Assembly (NCBI GenBank): GCA_938023705.1
Contig: CALJDJ010000045.1
Coordinates: 1 to 19,701 of the forward strand
DNA: 19,701 nucleotides
Reading direction: 5' to 3'
Source: an uncultured Collinsella sp.
Lineage (GTDB): Bacteria; Actinomycetota; Coriobacteriia; Coriobacteriales; Coriobacteriaceae
The translations under genes were made by a program, and so were the position numbers. Positions 1 to 7,067 of this stretch are shown here, in pieces (position 1 is the stretch's first letter; each line of letters begins with the position of its first letter). The notes under the pieces are model-generated. The model did no database searches, was not told the origin of the DNA, and worked only from the letters and a program-made list of their open reading frames with translations.

Positions 1-44
1 TTGCTTGTCGTTCTTTGATTTCCGCAGCAGCTTTGAAAAACCAA

Positions 45-123
45 AGCCGCCGTTTCTATTTATCTTCTAATGAAATGACGCGGTATCACTGTTAAAAGCG
101 GCGGCTAAAAGGAGGTAGCCGCC
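45..123 (+). promoter_or_regulatory. Leader with two competing stems around a ribosome binding site
   Basis: AGCCGCCG at 45-52 is complementary to CGGCGGCT at 99-106. The same right-hand segment can instead pair with AGCCGCC at 117-123. In that second pairing the 10-base loop (107-116) contains the AGGAGG ribosome binding site of the short ORF at 124. The two pairings exclude each other, which is the layout expected of a translational or attenuation switch. What is seen is complementarity only; the switching role is inferred. Confidence 0.35.
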
Positions 124-234
124 ATGAAGCACATACCATATCGACAAAATCCGACGGTCATTGACACATCAAAAAAAGCCCGACCACCGCCGGGAACCTC
201 TCTACCCTTGACTATGAACTGTCTAATCATCTAA
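124..234 (+). CDS. Short leader-like ORF, 36 aa, function unknown
   Basis: ATG at 124 is preceded by AGGAGG at 111-116 with 7-base spacing, a strong ribosome binding site. The predicted peptide begins MKHIPYRQNPTVID and is rich in basic and proline residues, with no domain I recognise. It lies in the AT-rich mobile-element segment, just upstream of a promoter-like TATAAT (243-248) and a perfect hairpin (253-285). Leader peptides of this size are common ahead of cargo and regulatory genes in Tn916-like elements, so it could be a regulatory peptide rather than a working protein. It could also be chance. To its left, two frames are open from the window edge to about 70 and 95 and could be the tail of an upstream gene; neither is recognisable. 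Confidence 0.3.
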   Translation: MKHIPYRQNPTVIDTSKKARPPPGTSLPLTMNCLII

Positions 235-252
235 ATACTGCTTATAATACCC

Positions 253-285
253 ATACGCCTGTCCGGGCTTTTCGGACAGGCGTAT
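253..285 (+). terminator. Perfect 13-bp hairpin, terminator or attenuator
   Basis: ATACGCCTGTCCG (253-265) and its exact complement (273-285) enclose the loop GGCTTTT, followed by a short T-rich run. It follows the short ORF by 18 bases and precedes the sigma-factor gene. It may end the upstream transcript. It may instead attenuate a transcript starting near 255 from the TATAAT at 243-248, although the matching -35 (about 220-225) is poor. Confidence 0.6.
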
Positions 286-409
286 TTTGCTGCTCAAAAA
301 ATTTTTTGAAAAAATTTCAAAAAATCTTCGGCGTTTTTCAAAAACGCCGTATTGCCCCGCGAAAAGGGGGAAGCACCACCAACTTTCCAACGAGAAAGGA
401 GGTGAGAAT

Positions 410-850
410 GTGGAACCTAATAGCAGGGAGTTTTACAAACAATGTGCTTTTCAGAAGTTTTGTAATACGGTGCTGCACAATGAAGCGTGTGACGCTCACA
501 GGGAGCTGCACAGGCATAAGGCAAGGGAAGTCACCTTTTCCGATTTGCCCTTAGACGAAGCGCGGCAGCTTCATACCTTTGATGAATATTTCAAACGGGA
601 AACCGCCGAAACCGTCTTTGAGAAAACCGGGAAGAAAATCACGCCGAAGCTGCTTCTTGAAGCAATCCGTACTTTGCCGGAAGAAAAGCGCAAAGCCGTA
701 CTCCTGTACTATTTCGAGGGAATGAACGACACCGAGATTGCGGAGCTGTTCAACACGTCGAGAAGCACGATACAGTACAGGCGGACAAGCTCTTTTGAGA
801 AATTAAGAAAATATCTGGAGGAAAATGCTGATGAATGGGACGAATGGTAA
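410..850 (+). CDS. Sigma-70 region 4-like regulator of a conjugative element (Tn916 Orf7-like)
   Basis: A 146-aa protein starting at GTG 410, chosen because AAAGGAGG lies at 395-402 with 7-base spacing; the open frame extends upstream to a TTG at 287 but through low-complexity, hairpin-rich sequence. Residues about 81-136 are a sigma-70 region 4 domain: a helix ending in LPEEKRKAVLLYYFEG, then the helix-turn-helix NDTEIAELFNTSRSTIQ and a basic tail. There is no region 2, as in the small sigma-like regulators of Tn916-type conjugative transposons, where Orf7 is followed by Orf8 and controls transfer or excision functions. The gene end overlaps the start of the next gene (831), as in those elements. 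Base composition is much more AT-rich than the downstream chromosome. Identification as a conjugative-element sigma-like protein is firm; its exact target is unknown. Confidence 0.8.
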   Translation: MEPNSREFYKQCAFQKFCNTVLHNEACDAHRELHRHKAREVTFSDLPLDEARQLHTFDEYFKRETAETVFEKTGKKITPKLLLEAIRTLPEEKRKAVLLYYFEGMNDTEIAELFNTSRSTIQYRRTSSFEKLRKYLEENADEWDEW

Positions 851-935
851 CGAACCCGGCTACCCGGAAAATGCCCTTGTTCCCTATCCTGTCATTGTGG
901 CAGCGACAATGGTTGTCCGGCGTTTGCCCAGATAA
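831..935 (+). pseudogene. Truncated Orf8-like HTH protein of the conjugative element
   Basis: ATG 831 has GGAGG upstream (816-821) and overlaps the sigma gene by 20 bases. The first 26 codons give a product containing PYPVIVAAT, the conserved start of the Orf8-like HTH proteins that follow Orf7-like sigma genes in Tn916-family elements. After ACA at 906-908 the expected continuation (KGD and onward) is lost, and the frame runs MVVRRLPR to a stop at 933-935. The break is therefore near 909. From about 919 the sequence is the chromosomal 54-bp repeat. The excisionase and integrase genes that normally lie beyond are absent, so this is a severed element end. A contig join or assembly error would look the same. 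Confidence 0.75.
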
Positions 936-972
936 AACCTGCCAAAATAAACCTGTCCCTTTTTGGCAGGTT
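919..972 (+). repeat. 54-bp hairpin repeat, copy A (terminator of the ABC operon)
   Basis: This 54-bp unit recurs at 4492-4545 (inverted) and 7057-7110. It contains stem AACCTGCCAAAA (936-947) and TTTTGGCAGGTT (961-972) with a 13-base loop containing CCTGTCCC. The stem is perfect in this copy. On the minus strand the stem is followed by TTTTATC, so it can act as an intrinsic terminator for the ABC permease gene, whose stop codon (971-973) overlaps the arm. Confidence 0.75.
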
Positions 973-3736
973 ACTCGGCGCTCTTGAGGGCGCCGACCAT
1001 GTCGATCTTATTGAGGGTGCGATTGGTAGCGAGGTTGACGATAAACGTAAAGGCAAAGGCCAGCAGAACGGACAGCACGTAGCTCAGCGGCTCGACCTCA
1101 ACGTCAAAGTACAATGACGGCATCTGCAAGATGTACGTAAAGCTCTCGGCCAGCGCACCGCCCAGCGGTACGCCCAGCGCGGCTCCGATCGCCGTAAGAA
1201 TCAACGTCTCCTTGTTGACGTAATGGTGAACCTCGCCACGACGGAAGCCCAGCACCTTGATAGTCGCCAGCTCGCGCTCGCGCTCCGAGATGTTGGTGTT
1301 GGACAGCGTAAACACCACCACAAACGACAGGCACGCCGCCATAAAGGTCACGAGCACCACGACCGAATTGATAATCGTAAAGTTTGCCTCATAGTTTTCC
1401 CAATGCTCGGCCGTACTCGAAATCGTAAGCCAACCGTCACTCTTAAGATTCTTGCTAAACGCAATCTGGTCGGCCGACGAACCCTTAAGCAGCACAAAGA
1501 CGCCGTTAAGGCGTGCACTTCGACCGAACGCGCGCTCATAGGTGCCCTGCGTCATGTAAAGCGTGTTGCCCAGATAGTTGAGCGAGATGTCGCTGACTTT
1601 GACCTTGGCAACATTGAGCGACGAATCCTGGACGTGTGCCGTATCGCCCGGCTTGATCCCCAGCACCAGCTGAGAGCTCTTGCTCAGATACACATCTCCG
1701 TCACGCAGGGCGAGCGGTTCTTTGGACTCATCCTCAAGGCGAACATAGTCGTCCAGATTGTTCGTGCGGTCATCGGGCACCACGATCAGCTGCACGGTCT
1801 CGCTCTTTCCGCCGAATGTAAAGGTGACGTTGTCGGTCATAATCGGCAGCGTCGAAGTCACGGTCACGTCGGAATCATTGGCCGCGCTGTGCTCATCGAG
1901 CGCCGCGCACGCCTGCGAAAAATCGTCGGGATTGGCAACCGCCAACAGGTCATAGCGCGTGATATGCCCGTACTGCTTGGGCGACAACGCGACCGACGTA
2001 TCACGAATGCCCATACCGCAGATCACAAGCGCGGTACAACCCGCGATGCCAAAGATGGTCATAAAGGCGCGCTTTTTGTAGCGGAATAGGTTGCGTGCAG
2101 CGACCTTGTTCAAAAAGCCCATGCGGCGCCAGATAAAGCCAATGCGCTCGAGCAAGATGCGCGAGCCGGCGCGCGGGGCCTTGGGGCGCATGAGCGAGGC
2201 TGGGGTCTCGGCCATCTCGTGGCGGCAGGCGATAATCGTGGCGCCCACCACGCCCACGGCAAACAGCGCCACCGACACGAGTGACGACACGATGTCGTAC
2301 GAAAGCAGCATCTGGGGCAGTGAGTACATGTCGTCGAAGACCGTAAACAGGAACAACGGCAGGCCCACAAATCCGATGATGTTGCCGAGTACGCCGCCAA
2401 TCAGACACGCCCACAGCGAGTAGTCCACATATTTGGACAGGATACGCCCGCGCGAATAGCCGAGCGCCTTGTACAGGCCGATAAGCGTGCGCTCCTCCTC
2501 GACCATACGTGTGGCGGTGGTGAGGCTGATGAGCACGGCGACGATAAAGAAGATGAACGGGAACACCGTGGCGATGGCCTCAATTGACGAGCTATCGCTC
2601 TCGACGCTCGAGTAGCTTGCGATATTGCCGCGGTCTTGGATGTACCAGGTGCATTCGCCCAGGTCAGAGAGGTCGGTGCGGGCATCGGCAAACTGCTGGT
2701 CGGCGGCGGCACGGCGCTGGTCCAGGTCGGCTTGTGCCTGCGCACGCTCGTCGCTGCCCTCGGCCATACGGTCAATGTTGCCCTGTTCAATCCCAAAGAG
2801 CATATTCGTCTGGCGCTCGGCCGCATCCAAGCTTGCCGGCGTGTCGACCGTCAGCTCCTGAGCGCGCGCCTTCTCACGCTCCTCGCGAATCTTCTCGATA
2901 TTGCCCTTGACCTCATTGATCTTTGCCGTGTAGGCATCCGAATAGGAGTTGAGGCTCTTGGCCCCCTCGACGGTCACGTGGATCGCGGAGTAAGAAGAAG
3001 ATGTCGCGGCGTCCTCGCTCACATAGAACTTATAGTCCGCAGTCGAAGCAGCGCGAAAGGCATTAACCGTCGAGTCGGAGCTCACGTCGGTGGGATCGAG
3101 AACCTCGGCCGTGATAGTGTAATCCCCATCGGCAAACTGATCCTTGGCGCTTTGGTTCGACGAGCTCGCGTCATTGGCGGCAAAACTCACCGTATCGCCG
3201 ATTTTCTTGCCCGAAGCCTTCAAGAACTTCGAAGTCACCGCGACCTCACCGGCGCTCTCGGGCAAATCGCCGCTCACCAGCACCGGTTGATCGATATTCT
3301 CCTTGGAAAGACTCTGCACGACCACGCGCTCGCGCGTTGTACCCACGGCGGTGTAGGCGGTCTCGGTGTAGATACCCTCGGCCGTCTCGACGCCGTCGAC
3401 CTCTTGAATGGCCGCAAGATCGTCGCGCGTAAGACCATAGGTCGACTGCACGTTAATGTCATAGACATTCTGCTGGTCAAAATAGGCGTCGACCGAATCG
3501 CGCAGATCCTCGCAGCCCGCCTTAAGACCGCACATCACGCTCACGCCAAGCGCGGTGATCACGACGATAGACAGGAAGCGTTTGAGGCTGCCGCGAATCG
3601 TGCGGTAGATGCCACGGCGAAAAACCGTCGGCACCATGTCGTTTGAGCTTTGGGCGGTGCGATAGGTCGTAAAATCCCGCTCGCGCTCCTTGGTCTGCGC
3701 GTCGCGGCGTTGGCTGTTTTGGCGGTCCTGATTCAT
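971..3736 (-). CDS. ABC transporter permease, FtsX/MacB-type, two FtsX domains
   Basis: A large permease (about 921 aa from ATG 3736; a GTG at 3748 overlapping the ATPase stop would add 4 residues, and neither start has a clear ribosome binding site). Seen in order: a polar N-terminus of about 50 residues; a first membrane helix (SIVVITALGVSVMCGL); an extracytoplasmic region with a charged coiled-coil-like stretch at about 270-365; a first FtsX domain from about 389 to 520 with three membrane helices and the cytoplasmic turn ALGYSRGRIL; a fourth helix and a second periplasm-facing domain; and a last FtsX domain from about 792 to the C-terminus with VLGFRRGEV. Such proteins act as MacB-like mechanotransmitters or lipid/peptide exporters at the cytoplasmic membrane. 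The substrate cannot be read from sequence. It is co-transcribed with the ATPase directly upstream, and copy A of the 54-bp repeat forms its terminator. Confidence 0.9.
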   Translation of the reverse strand: MNQDRQNSQRRDAQTKERERDFTTYRTAQSSNDMVPTVFRRGIYRTIRGSLKRFLSIVVITALGVSVMCGLKAGCEDLRDSVDAYFDQQNVYDINVQSTYGLTRDDLAAIQEVDGVETAEGIYTETAYTAVGTTRERVVVQSLSKENIDQPVLVSGDLPESAGEVAVTSKFLKASGKKIGDTVSFAANDASSSNQSAKDQFADGDYTITAEVLDPTDVSSDSTVNAFRAASTADYKFYVSEDAATSSSYSAIHVTVEGAKSLNSYSDAYTAKINEVKGNIEKIREEREKARAQELTVDTPASLDAAERQTNMLFGIEQGNIDRMAEGSDERAQAQADLDQRRAAADQQFADARTDLSDLGECTWYIQDRGNIASYSSVESDSSSIEAIATVFPFIFFIVAVLISLTTATRMVEEERTLIGLYKALGYSRGRILSKYVDYSLWACLIGGVLGNIIGFVGLPLFLFTVFDDMYSLPQMLLSYDIVSSLVSVALFAVGVVGATIIACRHEMAETPASLMRPKAPRAGSRILLERIGFIWRRMGFLNKVAARNLFRYKKRAFMTIFGIAGCTALVICGMGIRDTSVALSPKQYGHITRYDLLAVANPDDFSQACAALDEHSAANDSDVTVTSTLPIMTDNVTFTFGGKSETVQLIVVPDDRTNNLDDYVRLEDESKEPLALRDGDVYLSKSSQLVLGIKPGDTAHVQDSSLNVAKVKVSDISLNYLGNTLYMTQGTYERAFGRSARLNGVFVLLKGSSADQIAFSKNLKSDGWLTISSTAEHWENYEANFTIINSVVVLVTFMAACLSFVVVFTLSNTNISERERELATIKVLGFRRGEVHHYVNKETLILTAIGAALGVPLGGALAESFTYILQMPSLYFDVEVEPLSYVLSVLLAFAFTFIVNLATNRTLNKIDMVGALKSAE

Positions 3737-3741
3737 GGGCG

Positions 3742-4443
3742 CTACCACTCGATCGTCTCGATCGGCACGGGATTTTGCTGGATCGTCTCGCTCTCCACGC
3801 GACCGCTCTTAAAGCGAATCAAGCGATCGGCCATGGGCGCCAACGCGGAGTTATGGGTGATGATAATGACCGTGATGCCCTGCTTGCGGCAGGTGTCCTG
3901 CAGCAGCTGCAAGATTTGCTTGCCGGTTTTGTAGTCGAGTGCACCCGTGGGCTCGTCGCACAGAAGCAGCTTGGGATTCTTGGCCAGTGCGCGGGCGATG
4001 GACACGCGCTGCTGCTCGCCACCCGAAAGCTGTGCCGGAAAGTTGCCCAAGCGCTCGCCCAGACCAACCTGACGAAGCGTCTGTTCGGCATCGAGCGAAT
4101 CGGGGCAGATCTGAGCTGCGAGCTCGACGTTTTCGAGCGCCGTCAGGTTGGGGACCAGATTGTAGAACTGGAAGACAAAGCCGACGTCAGCGCGGCGGTA
4201 TTCCACGAGCTGCGCCTCGTTGGCGGCGCTCACATCGCGCCCGTCCACCGTCACGGTGCCAGAGGTTACCGTATCCATGCCGCCCAGGATGTTGAGCGCC
4301 GTGGTCTTCCCGGCACCCGAAGCACCCAGAATGATGGCGAGCTCGCCACGCTCGACCGTAAAGCTCGCGCCGTCGAGCGCGTGGATGCGGGCATCGCCCT
4401 CGCCGTATGCTTTGATGACGTCTTTGAATTCGATATAGGTCAT
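3742..4443 (-). CDS. ABC transporter ATP-binding protein, MacB/LolD family
   Basis: A 233-aa nucleotide-binding subunit starting MTYIEFKDVIKAYGEG. Walker A is GASGAGKTT (about 36-44), the Q-loop lies in FVFQFYNLVPNLTALENV, the signature is LSGGEQQR, Walker B is LLLCDEPTGALD, and the H-loop is IITHN. This combination, with FYNLVP and DEPTGALD, is typical of the LolD/MacB/FtsE group that pairs with FtsX-type permeases. All catalytic motifs are intact. The stop codon lies 3 bases before the likely ATG of the permease gene, so the two are translationally coupled and form one exporter. The start ATG has only a weak purine-rich upstream segment. No dedicated regulator is adjacent; the neighbour on the other side faces the opposite way. 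Confidence 0.93.
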   Translation of the reverse strand: MTYIEFKDVIKAYGEGDARIHALDGASFTVERGELAIILGASGAGKTTALNILGGMDTVTSGTVTVDGRDVSAANEAQLVEYRRADVGFVFQFYNLVPNLTALENVELAAQICPDSLDAEQTLRQVGLGERLGNFPAQLSGGEQQRVSIARALAKNPKLLLCDEPTGALDYKTGKQILQLLQDTCRKQGITVIIITHNSALAPMADRLIRFKSGRVESETIQQNPVPIETIEW

Positions 4444-4491
4444 CGATTAATTCCCATCTGGTCGGATAATTCTTTAGTATTACCCATTTCG

Positions 4492-4545
4492 CACCGACCA
4501 AAAAGGGACAGGTTCATTTTGGCAGGTTTTATATGGGGAAACGGC
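4492..4545 (-). repeat. 54-bp hairpin repeat, copy B (inverted relative to A)
   Basis: The reverse complement of the unit at 919-972. It has arms at 4492-4503 (9 of 12 bases matching copy A, so the stem is weaker) and 4517-4528. It lies about 50 bp upstream of the ABC ATPase start and so, with copy A, brackets the whole ABC operon with inverted repeats. No plus-strand gene ends here, so a terminator role is less obvious than for copies A and C. Confidence 0.7.
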
Positions 4546-4644
4546 AGCTATAGATGAGGCACCGGGGAGGCAGAGAAATCATCGACGGGGTCAGGCCGAC
4601 CGCCAAACACAACGCACGCATCTCTATCTGTCAGCAAAATCATT

Positions 4645-4658
4645 CGAACAGCTGTTCG
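4645..4658 (+). promoter_or_regulatory. LexA-type SOS operator
   Basis: CGAACAGCTGTTCG is a perfect 14-bp dyad and matches the Gram-positive/actinobacterial LexA box (CGAACRNRYGTTYG) at all but one central position. It lies immediately upstream of a -10-like TATGATATGAT (4663-4673) and 57 bases before the GyrI-like start codon, so a bound repressor would block the promoter. The sequence match is seen directly; LexA binding is inferred. Confidence 0.65.
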
Positions 4659-4714
4659 TTTCTATGATATGATTCCGTTATCTAAGCAGGCCAATACGCA
4701 GAAAGGCGGCCAAC

Positions 4715-5353
4715 ATGGCGTTCGACTTTAAGAAGGAATGCAAGGAGCTCTACAAACCTGCAAGCAAGCCGAGTATCGTAACTGTCCCGCCTATGAGCTA
4801 CGTTGCCGTTCGCGGAAAGGGCAACCCAAATACTGAAGGTGGCGAGTATCAAAACGCCCTGCCGCTGCTTTACGGCATCGCCTATACCGTCAAGATGTCG
4901 AAGAAAGGCTCAAGGAGTATCGAGGGCTATTTCGACTTTGTGGTACCGCCGCTCGAGGGTTTCTGGTGGCAAGACTCCCCGAGCGGCGCCATCGATTATG
5001 TACGCAAGGACGATTTCAACTTTATCTCGTGCATCCGCCTGCCCGATTTCGTCAGCCGAGATGATTTCGACTGGGCAGTCGCGGAAGCCACGACCAAAAA
5101 GAAACTGGACTTTTCCGCCGTCGAGCTGCTTAAAGTTGACGAGGGTCTCTGCGTTCAATGCATGCATACCGGACCCTTTGACAGCGAGCCGGCAACCGTA
5201 AACGCCATGCATGAATACACGGCCGAGCAGGGCTATGTCCCCGACTTCTCAGACACCCGTTTACACCACGAAATCTATCTCTCCGATCCACGCAAATGTG
5301 CAACGGAGAAACTTAAGACCGTGGTTCGTCATCCTATCAAGCGCGCTGAATAG
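4715..5353 (+). CDS. GyrI-like (effector-binding) domain protein
   Basis: A 212-aa soluble protein. Start ATG 4715 has AAAGGCGG at 4701-4708. The whole length looks like one GyrI-like small-molecule-binding domain: a first beta-strand segment SIVTVPPMSYVAVRGKGNP, then EYQNALPLLYGIAYTVKM, the aromatic EGFWWQ region, and a second repeat-like half with DEGLCVQCMHTGPFDSEPATV, where a pocket-lining Glu/aromatic pattern is expected. There is no DNA-binding domain, unlike AraC/MerR proteins that carry the same ligand domain. Family members bind amphipathic or drug-like compounds, and some hydrolyse cyclopropanoid genotoxins. E. coli SbmC/GyrI is an SOS-induced member that protects gyrase. The LexA-type box in the promoter here fits a DNA-damage or toxin-tolerance role, but the ligand is unknown. 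It is monocistronic. Confidence 0.85.
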   Translation: MAFDFKKECKELYKPASKPSIVTVPPMSYVAVRGKGNPNTEGGEYQNALPLLYGIAYTVKMSKKGSRSIEGYFDFVVPPLEGFWWQDSPSGAIDYVRKDDFNFISCIRLPDFVSRDDFDWAVAEATTKKKLDFSAVELLKVDEGLCVQCMHTGPFDSEPATVNAMHEYTAEQGYVPDFSDTRLHHEIYLSDPRKCATEKLKTVVRHPIKRAE

Positions 5354-5425
5354 CGTGGAACGCTGCCCCGCGCATCAGGTTTTAGGCCAGTCAACCAGCC
5401 ACTCTAAGGTCATCCGGCAGTTTCC

Positions 5426-5452
5426 TTGACGCAGGCTACCGCATCTTATAAT
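5426..5452 (+). promoter_or_regulatory. Promoter for the ClC-type gene
   Basis: TTGACG (5426-5431) and TATAAT (5447-5452) are near-consensus sigma-70 elements but are separated by 15 bases, shorter than the usual 16-18. CTTGAC one base earlier gives 16. Transcription would begin near 5459, about 64 bases before the ClC-type gene. Confidence 0.5.
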
Positions 5453-5465
5453 CTTGTATTACTAA

Positions 5466-5507
5466 AGCTGGAAAGCCTCTCAACGATGCGCAACTCCAGC
5501 TCTTTTT
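5466..5507 (+). terminator. Leader hairpin with T-run ahead of the ClC-type gene
   Basis: AGCTGGA (5466-5472) pairs with TCCAGCT (5495-5501), followed by TCTTTTT. Lying between the predicted start site (about 5459) and the gene, it could end transcription early. The stem is only 7 bp with a 22-base loop, so this is a weak or conditional terminator. I looked for the conserved parts of the fluoride riboswitch here and did not find them. Confidence 0.4.
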
Positions 5508-5522
5508 CTATCAAGAGAGCAA

Positions 5523-6773
5523 GTGTCGGAAAGCAAAATGTCAGAAAGCAGCGCTTTGAGCAGAATAAAACGCCTGGTCAACGCCTATAGCGGTCTCGTG
5601 CTCATGGGCGCCGTCGGAATCCCTATCGACGTTATCGTTGGTGCCGTCTGCGCACTCTTTGGACGTGTGCTTCTGGCGATCGGCACCTTCCGCGACGAGC
5701 ACATCGCACTGCTCCTTCCCTTCCTCGCCCTCATGGGCTTGGCCATCGTATTTGCCTACCGCACCTAGGGCAAAGGCACCGATCGGGGCATGAGCCTGGT
5801 ATTCGACGTAGGCCACGGGCGCGAAGACGCCATCTCCCCGCGCCTGGTGCCGCTCGTTATGCTGAGCGCGTGGGGAACGCACCTCTTTGGCGGCAGTGCG
5901 GAACGCGAGGGCGTAGCGGTGCAGATCGGCGCCACCATCTCACATTGGATCGGCCGACGCCTGCCTTTCCGAGACCCCGGCAACACGTTTTTGCGTATCG
6001 GCATGGCTGCCGGCTTTGCCGGGCTCTTTCGAACGCCACTTGCCGCCACGGTCTTTGCTATCGAAGTACTGGTCGCAGGACGCATGGAATACCGCGCGCT
6101 GTTTCCCGCGCTTACGGCCTCACTCGCAGCAAGTATGACCTCCGGCGCCCTGGGGCTCGAGAAGTCTGAGGTCGCCGTTACAGCCTCGTATGTGCTCGAC
6201 CTCCCCGGTCTTGGACGGCTGGCGCTGTTGGGCATCGCGTTTGGTATGGTGGGCGGCGCCTTTGCCTGGTGTCTTGCACATGCCAAAACACTTGCGGCGC
6301 GGCTGCTCCCCAACCCTTACATACGCGTTGCCGTTATGGGCCTTGCGCTGTCGGCGATTCTGTTCGTGCTATGGCAGGGGCGTTACTGCGGCCTTGGAAC
6401 AAACCTGATATCCGCGGCACTGGGTGACAACGGCGAGCCGTCGATCATGCCTTGGGACTGGGCGCTCAAATTCGTACTCACCATCGCCACACTTGCCGCA
6501 GGATATCAAGGTGGTGAGGTAACGCCGCTGTTCTCCATCGGAGCAAGCCTGGGTGTCGTGCTCGCCGGAATTCTCGGCATGCCCGTCGAGTTCTGCGCCG
6601 CGCTGGGATACGCCGCCGTCTTTGGCAGCGCCACCAACACGCTGCTCGCGCCCATCCTTATCGGTTGCGAGGTCTTCGGTTTCGGTAATCTGCCGGCGTT
6701 CTTTATCGTCTGCGTTGTGGCTTATCTGTTCATCATGGACAGATCGATCTACACCCTGCAAGAGCGAGCGTAG
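5523..6773 (+). pseudogene. ClC-family anion channel/antiporter gene with an in-frame TAG
   Basis: The reading frame from GTG 5523 (or ATG 5538) runs into TAG at 5766-5768 after the first membrane helices (ending IVFAYRT) and continues in the same frame without a gap (GKGTDRGMSLVFDVGHG...) to 6773. The joined product would be about 416 aa, a normal ClC length. Visible ClC motifs: FGGSAEREGVAVQIGA (selectivity-filter region), FRTPLAATVFAIEVL, and GYQGGEVTPLFSIGASLG. GREG followed by V rather than P, together with GGEVTPLF, recalls the fluoride-exporting CLC-F branch. Usual family members have GSAGREG, whereas this one has SAEREG, possibly a second lesion. With a single nonsense codon it is probably inactive; suppression or a sequencing error are alternatives. 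A re-start at ATG 5790 would lack the first helices. Confidence 0.8.
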
Positions 6774-6804
6774 GAAGCCGCCCCGGCGCTCAGACCCTGC
6801 CGCG

Positions 6805-7067
6805 CGGAAAGTCCGGCCCGTAATTCGTTACCAAACTGGGACGCGCTTTCCGTAAGAAGCTTCATTCGGAAAGTGCATCCCGCTCTGAGGTGGAATTCTG
6901 GGATAGAGCTTCCGCGGAGGGCTTCATCCGGAAAGCGTGTCCCATTCCAAAGCAATATTCCGGGACAGAGTTTCCGCTAGAGTCTTCAAGGGGAAACTGC
7001 ATCCCGCTACGCAACGTCAAACTGGGACGACATTTCCGCCCAGAGCCTTCCCCGCTGACGTTTCCCC
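6805..7067. repeat. Tandem 62-bp repeat (four units plus a partial one) with 44-bp palindromic cores
   Basis: Units begin with GGGA at 6838, 6900, 6962 and 7024, exactly 62 bp apart. Each core is 44 bp: GGGA..., TTCCG, a central CTTC, GGAAA (replaced in the last unit), ending TCCC. The halves are inverted repeats of each other; in the first core 13 of 15 outer bases pair. A half-core at 6805-6819 fits the same period one unit earlier. Units have diverged in the linkers but keep length and symmetry. Since 62 is not a multiple of 3, the array is not a protein repeat. It fills the gap between the ClC-type gene and the 54-bp repeat at 7057, overlapping it. Confidence 0.85.

Noticed and set aside
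1..95. Tail of a resistance gene entering from the left edge
   Set aside because: Two frames are open from the edge (to about 70 and 95), but both are too short and featureless to assign.
2636..3646. Long open frames opposite the ABC permease (also 1223-2089)
   Set aside because: The permease frame encodes proper FtsX domains and membrane helices; the opposite frames do not resemble proteins.
5453..5522. Fluoride riboswitch before the ClC-type gene
   Set aside because: The conserved loop and pseudoknot segments of the crcB motif are not present; only a simple stem with a T-run is seen.
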